From Paraburkholderia fynbosensis (GTDB lineage: Bacteria > Pseudomonadota > Gammaproteobacteria > Burkholderiales > Burkholderiaceae): a DNA stretch of 64,000 bases. Within the stretch, counting starts at the first letter, position 1, and every line of letters starts with the position of its first letter. Shown here in pieces: positions 47,173-55,259 of the stretch. The notes under the pieces are model-generated. The model was given only the letters and a program-made list of their open reading frames with translations, made no database searches and was not told where the DNA came from. Location: contig NZ_CADIKI010000025.1 in assembly GCF_902859935.1 (NCBI RefSeq), positions 62,001-126,000 of the forward strand, read 5' to 3'. The position numbers and the translations under genes are program-made.

Positions 47173-50033
47173 CCGCCCCGCGCTCCACGCTGCGCCTCCA
47201 GTTCCATCGAGGCTTCACGTTCGACGACGCCGCGCAGCACGTCGATTACTTCGCCGCGCTCGGCATCAGCCATGTGTACGCGTCGCCGATCACGACGGCC
47301 GAGCCGGGCTCGATGCACGGCTACGACACCGTCGACTACACCCAGGTCAGCGCCGAATGCGGCGGCGAGGCGGGCTTAAAGCGCCTCGTCGACAAACTGC
47401 GCGCGCACAACATGGGGCTGATCGTCGACACGGTGCCGAACCATATGGGTGTGGGCGGATCGAGCAACGCCTGGTGGCTCGATATCCTCGAGTGGGGGCG
47501 CCATAGCGCCTACGCGCGGCACTTCGACGTCGACTGGCATTCGCCCGACCCCGCGCTGCGCGGCAAGGTGCTGCTGCCCACGCTCGGCGCACCCTACGGC
47601 GACGAACTCGCGGCAGGCCGCATCGCACTGCGTTTCGCGGCCGCCAGCGGGCGTTTTTATATCGGCTACGGTCCGCATGTGTTTCCCGTATGCCCGATCG
47701 ACTACGCGTCGATCCTGCAAAGCGCCGACCGCGCCGATTTGAGCGCGCTCGCCGAACGCTTCCACGGACTGACGACGCAGCCCACCGATCAGCCGCGCGC
47801 CGCCGAAGGGCGTGACGAACTGCGCGAGTTCGTCACGCAAAACGGCGAGTCGGCCATCGAGTTCGTGTTGCAGGCGTATGCGCCCGAAGACCCGGTCACG
47901 CGTGACCGCTTGCATCGGCTGATCGAGCGGCAGCACTTCCGGCTTGCATGGTGGCGCACCGCCTCCGATGAAGTGAACTGGCGGCGCTTCTTCGATATCT
48001 CGACGCTGGCGGGTGTGCGGGTGGAACGGCCCGAAGTGTTCGACGCCGTGCATGCGCTGGTTTTCCGGCTGTATCAGGAACGACTCGTGGACGGCTTGCG
48101 CATCGATCACATCGACGGTCTCGCCGAGCCGCGTGAATACTGCCAGCGCTTGCGACAGCGGCTCACCGAACTGCGCGACACCGCGCCCTATGTGGTGGTC
48201 GAAAAGATTCTCGGCCGCGGCGAGCCGCTGCGCGACGACTGGCCCGTCGACGGTACGACCGGCTACGACTTCATGAACGACGTGGGCGCCTTGCTGCACG
48301 ATCCGGCCGGCGCGGAACCGCTCGCGCGGACCTGGGCCGAACTCACCGGCCGCAGCCCGTGTTTCGCGGACGAAGCGCTCGCCGCGCGCCGCAAGATTCT
48401 CGCGGAGAACCTCTCGGCGGAACTGGACCGCGCGGCGCGGGCGTTGCATCGTATCGCCCGCGATTCGCTGACGACGCGCGACTTCACCTTCACCACGTTG
48501 CGCCGCGTGCTGGCCGAACTGGTCGTGCATTTCCCGGTGTATCGGATCTATCCGCAAAGCGGCTTGCGCAGCGCTGCCGACAACCACGATTTCGAGCAGG
48601 CGCTAGCCGGCGCACGAGCGGTGCTGTCGCGCGCGGATCATGTCGCGTTGGAGCGCGTGAACGCGTGGCTCGGCGGCAGTGCCGACGACACGCCGCCCAC
48701 GCGCGCCGGCATAGCACCGCAGCAAGCACAGAACGGTGTGCCGCCGAGTCATGCGAACTCCTCGCGGCGCACTGCGCAGACGTTGTTTTCGCAGTTGACC
48801 GCGCCGGTCGCCGCGAAGGCGATCGAAGATACGGCGTGCTATCGCTACGGCCGATTGCTGTCACGCAACGAAGTGGGCTCGAATCCGGGCGAATTCGCAT
48901 TGTCGGTCGAGCAGTTTCATGCGGCGAATCTCGAACGTTCGCAACGCTTTCCGCACGCCCTCCTCGCCACGGCGACGCACGATCACAAGCGCGGCGAAGA
49001 CGTGCGCGCGCGACTCGCGGTGTTGAGCGAAATCGCCGACGATTGGGGCGCGACGCTGCGTGCATGGTCCACGTTGAACGCGCCGCAACGGCGAGCGCTC
49101 GACGGCAAGCCGATCAGCACCGTCGGCCCTGGCCGGGGCGCAAGCGCCGCGTGGGCGCCCGGCCCCGCCGCCGAAGCGATGCTGTATCAAACGCTGGTGG
49201 GCTGCTGGCCGCCGGAACTGCAGGCGGACGACGAAGCCGGCGTCAAGGCACTGGCCGAGCGCGTCGCGCAATGGCAGTTGAAGGCACTGCGTGAAGCGAA
49301 GCTGCAAACCAGCTGGCTCGCACCCGACGAAGCGTATGAAGCCGGCTGCCGCGATTTTCTGTTCGACATTCTGGCGCCGCAGCGGCGCGACGGATTTCTG
49401 AAGGAACTGTCCGCGTTCGTCGCGCGAATCAGCCGCGCGGGCGCGCTCAATAGCTTGCAGCAAACGGTGTTGCGACTCGCATCGCCTGGGATTCCCGATC
49501 TTTATCAGGGCACCGAGTTATGGGACTTCAGCCTCGTTGACCCAGACAACCGGCGGCCTGTCGATTTCGCCAAACGCGAGGCATGGCTCGTCGAGACGCC
49601 GCCATCTGAATTCCTGCCGAACTGGCGCAATGGACGCGTGAAACTCGCGGTCATACAACGGGTGCTCGCGTTGCGCGCGCATCTGCCGGAGTTGCTGAGT
49701 CAGAGCATGTATCTGCCGCTCGTGGTGCGCGGGGCGCATGCATCGAATGCGATCGCGTTTGCGCGGCGGCATGGCAACGCATGGGCAGTGGTGGTAGCGA
49801 GCCGGCTCGCCGCCGGACTGCTCGGCGACGACGGCGATCTGCCGATGGTCGATCCGGCGAAATGGGCGGATACGGCGGTGGAAATGCCGTCCGATCTGTC
49901 AGCGCGAGCGTTGTTCGACTGGCTGAGTCCGGCCGCGCCGAAGGTCGATGAAAACGGCCTGCTGTATCTGCGCGACGCGCTGGCGGCGATGCCGATTGCG
50001 GTGCTGGTCGAAGACGGTGTGCCGCGCGGTTGA
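47169..50033 (+). CDS. treY: Malto-oligosyltrehalose synthase
   Basis: This 954-residue protein has the GH13_26 barrel starting STLRLQFHRGFTFDDAAQHV. Catalytic residues are Asp313 (GLRIDHIDGL), Glu345 (VVVEKILGRGE) and Asp605 (ATHDHKRGEDVRAR, the characteristic TreY form). PGIPDLYQGTELWDFSLVDP near the end is also diagnostic. It isomerises the reducing-end linkage of a malto-oligosaccharide into alpha,alpha-1,1, giving malto-oligosyltrehalose, which TreZ then cuts. It is the last gene of the operon and is followed by a strong bidirectional hairpin. Confidence 0.96.
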   Translation: MTAPRSTLRLQFHRGFTFDDAAQHVDYFAALGISHVYASPITTAEPGSMHGYDTVDYTQVSAECGGEAGLKRLVDKLRAHNMGLIVDTVPNHMGVGGSSNAWWLDILEWGRHSAYARHFDVDWHSPDPALRGKVLLPTLGAPYGDELAAGRIALRFAAASGRFYIGYGPHVFPVCPIDYASILQSADRADLSALAERFHGLTTQPTDQPRAAEGRDELREFVTQNGESAIEFVLQAYAPEDPVTRDRLHRLIERQHFRLAWWRTASDEVNWRRFFDISTLAGVRVERPEVFDAVHALVFRLYQERLVDGLRIDHIDGLAEPREYCQRLRQRLTELRDTAPYVVVEKILGRGEPLRDDWPVDGTTGYDFMNDVGALLHDPAGAEPLARTWAELTGRSPCFADEALAARRKILAENLSAELDRAARALHRIARDSLTTRDFTFTTLRRVLAELVVHFPVYRIYPQSGLRSAADNHDFEQALAGARAVLSRADHVALERVNAWLGGSADDTPPTRAGIAPQQAQNGVPPSHANSSRRTAQTLFSQLTAPVAAKAIEDTACYRYGRLLSRNEVGSNPGEFALSVEQFHAANLERSQRFPHALLATATHDHKRGEDVRARLAVLSEIADDWGATLRAWSTLNAPQRRALDGKPISTVGPGRGASAAWAPGPAAEAMLYQTLVGCWPPELQADDEAGVKALAERVAQWQLKALREAKLQTSWLAPDEAYEAGCRDFLFDILAPQRRDGFLKELSAFVARISRAGALNSLQQTVLRLASPGIPDLYQGTELWDFSLVDPDNRRPVDFAKREAWLVETPPSEFLPNWRNGRVKLAVIQRVLALRAHLPELLSQSMYLPLVVRGAHASNAIAFARRHGNAWAVVVASRLAAGLLGDDGDLPMVDPAKWADTAVEMPSDLSARALFDWLSPAAPKVDENGLLYLRDALAAMPIAVLVEDGVPRG

Positions 50034-50052
50034 TGGTGTGTGTTCTTCGAAT

Positions 50053-50090
50053 CGAAGGCGGTTGAAGCGTCCGTACTTCAACCGCCTTCG
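50053..50090. terminator. Bidirectional terminator between treY and the CNNM gene
   Basis: CGAAGGCGGTTGAAG (50053-50067) pairs with CTTCAACCGCCTTCG (50076-50090), a perfect 15-bp stem with 8-nt loop. T-runs are weak. The right arm covers the last codons of the convergent gene. Its position between two convergent genes supports a terminator role. Confidence 0.65.
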
Positions 50091-51421
50091 TCGTCGAAGC
50101 TCTTCGGATAGACGCGCACGAGCACGATGCGCGGCCCTTTCATCTTCTTGACCACCACGTCGAAGCGGTCGAACTCCACGCGCTGGCCTTCGGTAGGCAG
50201 ATCGTTCAGCGCCTGGATCACGAGACCGCCCACCGACTCGGCCTTGCCCTCGTCGATATCGATCCCCAACGCGCGCTCCAGCGACACCACCGGCAAGCTG
50301 CCCTTGCCCATCAGCGTGCCGTCGTCCATGCGGGTCCAATCGGCGTCACCCTGACGGAATTCGTCGTGAATCTGACCGACCAGTGCGCCCAGCAGATTGT
50401 CGAGCGTCAGAAAGCCGATCGGCTTCGCGTTCTTGTGGCCGACCAGCGCCAGATGCGGCGCGCCCTTGCGGAAGCGGCGAAACAATTCGAGCGCCGGCAT
50501 ATCCGGCTTCACGTATTGCACGGGCCGCGTGTAGTGCGAGAGATCTTCGAGCGTGCTGCCGGCCTGACGCGCGAGCAACAGATCCTTCAAATGGATCATG
50601 CCCGCCACGCGCTCGCCCGACGCGTCTTCGAACAGCGGATAGCGGCTGAAGCGATGCCGCGCCACCAGTTGCATGTTTTCGCGGATCGGCAGATCGCGCC
50701 GCAAGCCGACCATTTCATAGGCCGGCCGCATCAGGTCCGACACAGTCATGCGCGAAAAGTCCAGCGAATGCGCGATCGTGTTCCACTCGTCCTGGCTGTA
50801 GGCGTCCTCCGGCGACCCGCGTCCGGTCGCGACGTTGGCGCGGCGGCCGCGCAGGATCAGCTTGAGTTCGTCGGTGGAGTAATGGGAATCGTGGCCGTGG
50901 TCGGCGTCGAGTCCCGCGAGCCGCAGCACCGCGTTGGCGCTCGAATTGAGCACCCAGATCGCCGGATACATCGCCCAGTAGAAGGCGTACAGCGGCATCG
51001 CCGCCCACAGCGACACCTTCTCCGCCTCGCGAATGGCCAGCGACTTCGGCGCGAGTTCGCCCACCACGATATGCAGGAACGAAATGCACGAAAACGCGAA
51101 GAACAGCGAAATGGCATGGACCATCCGCTCCGATTCGACGCCGACGAATTGGAGCAGCGGCGAGATCAATCCCGCAAATGCGGGCTCGCCGATCCAGCCG
51201 AGCCCGAGCGACGCAAGCGTAATGCCGAGCTGACAGGCGGACAGATAGGCATCGAGCCGCCCATGCACCTTGGCGAGCAAGCGTCCGCGCAGGCCGTGCC
51301 GGGTCGCGAGGCTTTGCACGCGCGTCTGCCGCAGTTTGACCAGACCGAACTCGGCGGCGACGAAAAAGCCGTTGAGGGCAACGAGAAACAACGCACCGAT
51401 AAGGGCGACGACCTGAATCAA
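50078..51421 (-). CDS. CNNM/hemolysin-family membrane protein with CBS pair
   Basis: This 447-residue protein has an N-terminal CNNM (DUF21) domain with about four membrane segments (VVALIGALFLVALNGFFVAA EFGLVKL in two parts, SACQLGITLASLGLGWIGEP, HAISLFFAFSCISFLHIVVG ELAPKSLAIR), a CBS pair (TVSDLMRPAYEMVGLRRDLP, then PALELFRRFRKGAPHLALVG) and a CorC_HlyC domain ending VYPKSFDDEGG. Relatives (CorB/CorC/YtfL) are linked to Mg2+ or other cation transport; the hemolysin name is historical. No ATG is near the N-terminus. A TTG at 51421 with GGAG nine bases ahead is chosen; another TTG at 51442 lacks a binding site. Confidence 0.88.
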   Translation of the reverse strand: MIQVVALIGALFLVALNGFFVAAEFGLVKLRQTRVQSLATRHGLRGRLLAKVHGRLDAYLSACQLGITLASLGLGWIGEPAFAGLISPLLQFVGVESERMVHAISLFFAFSCISFLHIVVGELAPKSLAIREAEKVSLWAAMPLYAFYWAMYPAIWVLNSSANAVLRLAGLDADHGHDSHYSTDELKLILRGRRANVATGRGSPEDAYSQDEWNTIAHSLDFSRMTVSDLMRPAYEMVGLRRDLPIRENMQLVARHRFSRYPLFEDASGERVAGMIHLKDLLLARQAGSTLEDLSHYTRPVQYVKPDMPALELFRRFRKGAPHLALVGHKNAKPIGFLTLDNLLGALVGQIHDEFRQGDADWTRMDDGTLMGKGSLPVVSLERALGIDIDEGKAESVGGLVIQALNDLPTEGQRVEFDRFDVVVKKMKGPRIVLVRVYPKSFDDEGG

Positions 51422-51511
51422 AGCAAGGGGCTCCGGCAACAAAAGTTGTCAGTATAGAGGGTGAAAGCTCGATGAAAAGTTAATCGAATGCAAGAAGCCG
51501 GAGCCGCGCGC

Positions 51512-52321
51512 TCACTTCTGCGCCGTCGCGCTCAGCGGTACACGCAGCGCGAGCGTGCCCGCTTCGCCGTCGCTTGCGTCGCTTTGCTCGAAACTGCCGC
51601 CGTGCGCTTCCGCAACGCGCTTGCAGAGCGCGAACACCCACGCGATCCGCTTCGCCTCACGCGGCTCGACGGCCTGCTTGCGGGCAAATGCTTCCAGGAC
51701 GTGCGGCAACGCGACGTCGTTCAACGCGGCTTCGTTCGTCTCGTAGTTGACCGTGGTGTGCCACGCGCCCGGCTCGGCGCGCGTGCTCAGCGTGACAGCG
51801 CCACCTTCCGCGCTCGCTTCGACGGCGAACGTGAGCATCACCCACAGTGCGGCGGCAAGGCGCTCGCGGTCGCCATTCAGTTGCTCGGTGGAAAGTTGCG
51901 AGTCGAGAGTGATCTCCACGCCGCGCGTACGCGCGAGGTTCGTGCGGACTTCGTCGATGGTTTCGTCGAGCAGCGGATGCAATGGAAACGGCGCATAGGC
52001 GAGCGCCAGCGATCTGGTTTCGGCGCGCGTCGCGTCGACGATCGTTTCGAGCAGCTTCACCTGCTGATCCACGCCGCTACGGATACCCGCGACGGCGCGC
52101 TGCGCGTTGGGGTCGTTCGCATCGAGCTTGCGCTCCAGCACGTAAGCCCAGCTATGAATGGCATTCAACGGACCACGCAGATCGTGCGATACCAGCGACA
52201 GCACGTGATCGCGCATGAATAGCGCGGTTTCGGCGCGCAGACGCGCGGTGCGTTCGGATACGGCGAAGCCGGAAGGAGCCGGCTGCGTGCCCCCGGCAGT
52301 CCCGGTTGAAGACGTTGTCAC
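51512..52321 (-). CDS. Histidine-kinase-like protein with degenerate ATP-binding domain
   Basis: This 269-residue soluble protein has a clear H-box VSHDLRGPLNAIHSWAYVLE with His46 and a dimerisation helix. The C-terminal half resembles HATPase_c only in outline. The N-box position reads AALWVMLTFAVEASAEGG without the Asn that binds Mg-ATP, the DxGxG motif is absent (VNYETNEAALNDVALPHVLE), and only a late GGSFEQSD resembles the G2 region. It therefore may not phosphorylate itself and could act as a phosphotransfer or scaffold protein. No sensor domain or response regulator is nearby. Lone HisKA proteins of this length exist in Burkholderiales, with unknown roles. Confidence 0.75.
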   Translation of the reverse strand: MTTSSTGTAGGTQPAPSGFAVSERTARLRAETALFMRDHVLSLVSHDLRGPLNAIHSWAYVLERKLDANDPNAQRAVAGIRSGVDQQVKLLETIVDATRAETRSLALAYAPFPLHPLLDETIDEVRTNLARTRGVEITLDSQLSTEQLNGDRERLAAALWVMLTFAVEASAEGGAVTLSTRAEPGAWHTTVNYETNEAALNDVALPHVLEAFARKQAVEPREAKRIAWVFALCKRVAEAHGGSFEQSDASDGEAGTLALRVPLSATAQK

Positions 52322-52469
52322 GATCGAGCCCTCTCAGGCAGTGCTGGGTGATTGAAAGAAGCCCCATTATAGGCAAGCTGTCCGGCTCGACCAGCCTGGC
52401 CGGACGGCCAGGTACGACGCAATCGGCGTGCCACGCGGCATTCCTGCGCGATGCGGCGTCAACACGCCT

Positions 52470-52503
52470 ACAATGTCGGTTTTTACGTTTTTGACCAAGG
52501 AGC
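52470..52503 (+). promoter_or_regulatory. -10 box and strong RBS of the FKBP gene
   Basis: TACAAT (52470-52475) and AAGGAG (52498-52503), five bases before the ATG at 52509. No clear -35 box. Confidence 0.5.
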
Positions 52504-52508
52504 GACAC

Positions 52509-52850
52509 ATGTCGACTGTGACTACCGAATCCGGCCTGAAGTACGAAGACATCGTTGAAGGCACCGGCGCCGAAGCGGTGGCAGGCAAGACCATCAGCGT
52601 GCACTACACCGGCTGGCTGACCGACGGCCAGAAGTTCGACTCGAGCAAGGACCGCAACGACCCGTTCGCTTTCGTATTGGGCGGCGGCATGGTCATCAAG
52701 GGCTGGGACGAAGGCGTGCAAGGCATGAAGGTCGGCGGCACGCGCAAGCTGACCATCCCGCCGCAACTCGGCTACGGCGTGCGCGGCGCGGGCGGCGTGA
52801 TTCCGCCGAATGCGACGCTCGTGTTCGAAGTCGAACTGCTCGGCGTTTAA
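52509..52850 (+). CDS. FKBP-type peptidyl-prolyl isomerase
   Basis: This 113-residue single-domain FKBP starts MSTVTTESGLKYEDIVEGTG. It has VHYTGWLTDGQKFDSSKDRN, FVLGGGMVIKGWDEGVQGMK, VGGTRKLTIPPQLGYGVRGA and IPPNATLVFEVELLGV, the full set of FKBP signature segments with the active-site aromatic residues. It speeds cis-trans isomerisation at proline in the cytoplasm. AAGGAG at 52498 fixes the start, rejecting an upstream start at 52428. It diverges from the histidine-kinase-like gene and lies 46 bp before the AraC-type gene. Confidence 0.96.
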   Translation: MSTVTTESGLKYEDIVEGTGAEAVAGKTISVHYTGWLTDGQKFDSSKDRNDPFAFVLGGGMVIKGWDEGVQGMKVGGTRKLTIPPQLGYGVRGAGGVIPPNATLVFEVELLGV

Positions 52851-52896
52851 GCGCTTCGTTGTTTTTGTCGTTGCGCATCGTCGACCGGTCACCGCC

Positions 52897-53676
52897 ATGA
52901 GTCACGCCGCCGTCACTGCTCCTAACGTTTCGCTTCGCCGCTACGGCGCGATCGAAGCGTCGGACGTGCACGACTTTCATCAGGTCGTGCTCGGACTCGA
53001 CGGCGCGATGGTGATGGCGGTCGACGGCGTCGCGCAGCAGATCGACGCCGGCTGCGCATGGCTGATCCCGGCGGGTGCACGGCACGATTACGCGGGGGTC
53101 GGCGAAAACCGGCAGCTGGTACTGGATTTGCCGGCTAGCTCGCTCGCCGTGCCGGAACGTTTGTTCGATCGCGCACGCGCCGTGAGTGTCGACGCGACGC
53201 TCACGCAACTCGTGCACCGGATCGCGGCGCACGCAACCGGCGGCGCGCAAGGAGACGACTTCGACAGCCGGCGTTTCCATTGGGATGCAGCCGCGCGTCT
53301 CGGCGCTGCGTTGGTGGCCGACACCGGCACGACGGCCGGCAGGCAAACAGTTGGCGCCGGTCTCGACTTCGCGCGGATCGATCGCTGGCTGCGCGCACAT
53401 CTGTCGGAGCCATTGCGGATCGCCGATCTCGCCGCGCATTGCGGTTTCGGCATGCGGCGCTTTCACCAGCTTTTTGTCGACGCGTTCGGCGAAACGCCGC
53501 ATCGCTATTTGCAGCGACTGCGACTCGACACGTCGATCACGCTGCTCGCGGACCCGCGTCTTTCGTTGACCGATATCGCGCTGGACATCGGCTTCGGCGA
53601 CCAAAGCGCGTACACGCATGCGTTCACGCGGCGCTTTGGGCTTGCACCCGGTCAGTGGCGCGCGTTGCGCCACTGA
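52897..53676 (+). CDS. AraC-family transcriptional regulator
   Basis: This 259-residue protein has an N-terminal cupin-like sensing domain (IEASDVHDFHQVVLGLDGAM, then AWLIPAGARHDYAGVGENRQ) and a C-terminal double helix-turn-helix AraC domain from about 160 (LRIADLAAHCGFGMRRFHQL FVDAFGETPHRYLQRLRLDT in two parts; SLTDIALDIGFGDQSAYTHA FTRRFGLAPGQWR). The effector and targets are unknown. The start at 52897 is used because the first 29 residues of the longer frame are not family-like. It follows the FKBP gene on the same strand and converges on metZ. Confidence 0.9.
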   Translation: MSHAAVTAPNVSLRRYGAIEASDVHDFHQVVLGLDGAMVMAVDGVAQQIDAGCAWLIPAGARHDYAGVGENRQLVLDLPASSLAVPERLFDRARAVSVDATLTQLVHRIAAHATGGAQGDDFDSRRFHWDAAARLGAALVADTGTTAGRQTVGAGLDFARIDRWLRAHLSEPLRIADLAAHCGFGMRRFHQLFVDAFGETPHRYLQRLRLDTSITLLADPRLSLTDIALDIGFGDQSAYTHAFTRRFGLAPGQWRALRH

Positions 53677-53766
53677 GTTTCGTTGCGCGAGCCGCCTGAC
53701 AGTGCGGCCCGCTCATGCGGTTGGCAAAAGCGCCGCTACGACCGGCGCTCTTGCGACAAGCGCAAC

Positions 53767-54957
53767 TCAACCCGCCAGACCTCGCTCCAGATCACCGCGA
53801 ATATCCGCGTCATTTTCCAGACCCACGGCAAGACGGATCAAGCCTTCACTGATGCCCGCCGCCGCGCGCGCTTCCGGCGTCACGCGACCGTGAGTGGTGG
53901 TGGCCGGATGCGTGATGGTCGTACGCGTATCGCCGAGGTTGCCGGTGATCGAGCAGATCTTCGTGTTGTCGATCACGCGCCAGGCGTTCTCGCGCATCTG
54001 CTCGGGCGTATCGCCCTTCAGCTCGAACGACAGAATCGCGCCGCCCGACTTCTGCTGACGCATCGCCAGTGCATGCTGCGGATGCGATTCGAGCCCGGGA
54101 TAGAACACGCGATTCACGGCCGGATGCGTCTGCAGCCAGCGCGCGATTTCAAGCGCGTTCGCCGATTGCTTTTCCACCCGCAGCGACAGCGTTTCCATGC
54201 CCTTGAGCAGCACCCATGCGTTGAACGCGGAGAGCGTCGGCCCTGCGCTGCGCACGAACGGAAACACTTTTTCCATGATGAATTTCTTCGAGCCGACCAG
54301 CGCGCCGCCCAACACCCGGCCCTGACCGTCGAGGAATTTGGTGGCCGAGTGCATCACGACGTCCGCGCCGAGCTTCAACGGCTGTTGCAATGCCGGACTG
54401 CAGAAACAGTTGTCGACCACGAACAGTGCGTTCGCCGCTTTCGCAATCTTGCTGATCGCTTCGATATCGGAGACTTCGGTCAGCGGATTCGACGGCGTTT
54501 CGAGGAAGAACATCTTCGTCTCGGGGCGCACGGCGTTTTTCCACGCGTCGAGATTGGTCGGATCGACGAAGGTGGTCGTAATGCCGAACTTGCTGAAGAT
54601 CTGCGAGAACATGCCGAGCGTCGAGCCGAACAGCGCCTGCGAGCTCACCAGGTGGTCGCCCGCCTGCAGCGTGGACATCACCACGGACATGATCGCGGCC
54701 ATCCCCGAGGCTGTCGCCATGCACGCTTCGCCGCCTTCGAGCGCGGCGAGGCGGTCCTGGAACATCGACACGGTCGGGTTCGTGAAACGCGAGTAGGTGT
54801 AGTTGTCTTCGGAGTTCTTGAAGCGCTCGGCGGCGTCCGCGGCACTCGCGAACACGAAGCTCGAGGTCAGGAAGATGGCTTCCGAATGCTCGTTGAAGTC
54901 GCTGCGCACCGTGCCCGAGCGGACTGCCAGCGTATCGAAGTTCAGGGAGTCGTCCAT
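53767..54957 (-). CDS. metZ: O-succinylhomoserine sulfhydrylase
   Basis: This 396-residue PLP enzyme of the Cys/Met metabolism family has EDNYTYSRFTNPTVSMFQDR, ATASGMAAIMSVVMSTLQAG, VDNCFCSPALQQPLKLGADV and the PLP lysine in MHSATKFLDGQGRVLGG. Along its length it resembles MetZ, which makes homocysteine directly from O-succinylhomoserine and sulfide. Cystathionine gamma-synthase is the main alternative, as the family is closely related. The start at 54957 follows the canonical MDDSLNFDTLAVR; the longer frame upstream is not conserved-looking. It is the last gene of the minus block, after purF, with an intervening terminator. Confidence 0.9.
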   Translation of the reverse strand: MDDSLNFDTLAVRSGTVRSDFNEHSEAIFLTSSFVFASAADAAERFKNSEDNYTYSRFTNPTVSMFQDRLAALEGGEACMATASGMAAIMSVVMSTLQAGDHLVSSQALFGSTLGMFSQIFSKFGITTTFVDPTNLDAWKNAVRPETKMFFLETPSNPLTEVSDIEAISKIAKAANALFVVDNCFCSPALQQPLKLGADVVMHSATKFLDGQGRVLGGALVGSKKFIMEKVFPFVRSAGPTLSAFNAWVLLKGMETLSLRVEKQSANALEIARWLQTHPAVNRVFYPGLESHPQHALAMRQQKSGGAILSFELKGDTPEQMRENAWRVIDNTKICSITGNLGDTRTTITHPATTTHGRVTPEARAAAGISEGLIRLAVGLENDADIRGDLERGLAG

Positions 54958-55042
54958 GATGTTGGTTCTGGTTCCAATGTTCGATGGCTGCGTTCGGCGC
55001 GGCTCGCCTGTGAAGCCATGCGCGACGCCAAACGGCAGCAAC

Positions 55043-55078
55043 AAAAAAGCCCGCTTTTGCGTCGGCATAAGCGGGCTT
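55043..55078 (-). terminator. Intrinsic terminator between purF and metZ
   Basis: AAGCCCGCTT (55047-55056) and AAGCGGGCTT (55069-55078) form a perfect 10-bp stem. On the minus strand it is followed by six T residues. It sits about 180 bp after purF and about 85 bp before metZ, so it may end the purF transcript or attenuate read-through into metZ. Confidence 0.85.
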
Positions 55079-55259
55079 CATGTGCGGGGAAAGCTGGAGC
55101 GGAGGCGGGTGAGTGCGGCTTTTCCACCTGTCGCTTTAGCTGTTTCGGGTTGCCCCGCGTCCGCAAGCTGAGATCAAATCGACGCAAGCCGTCATGCTAA
55201 CACGCACGTAGCATGGCGTGCAGCACGCCGCGCTACGGGAGCGGTCGAGCAAACCGCGC

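Noticed and set aside
54958..55259. SAM riboswitch before metZ
   Set aside because: Only a simple terminator hairpin is visible; I could not trace the paired elements of SAM-I, SAM-II or SAH aptamers by eye.
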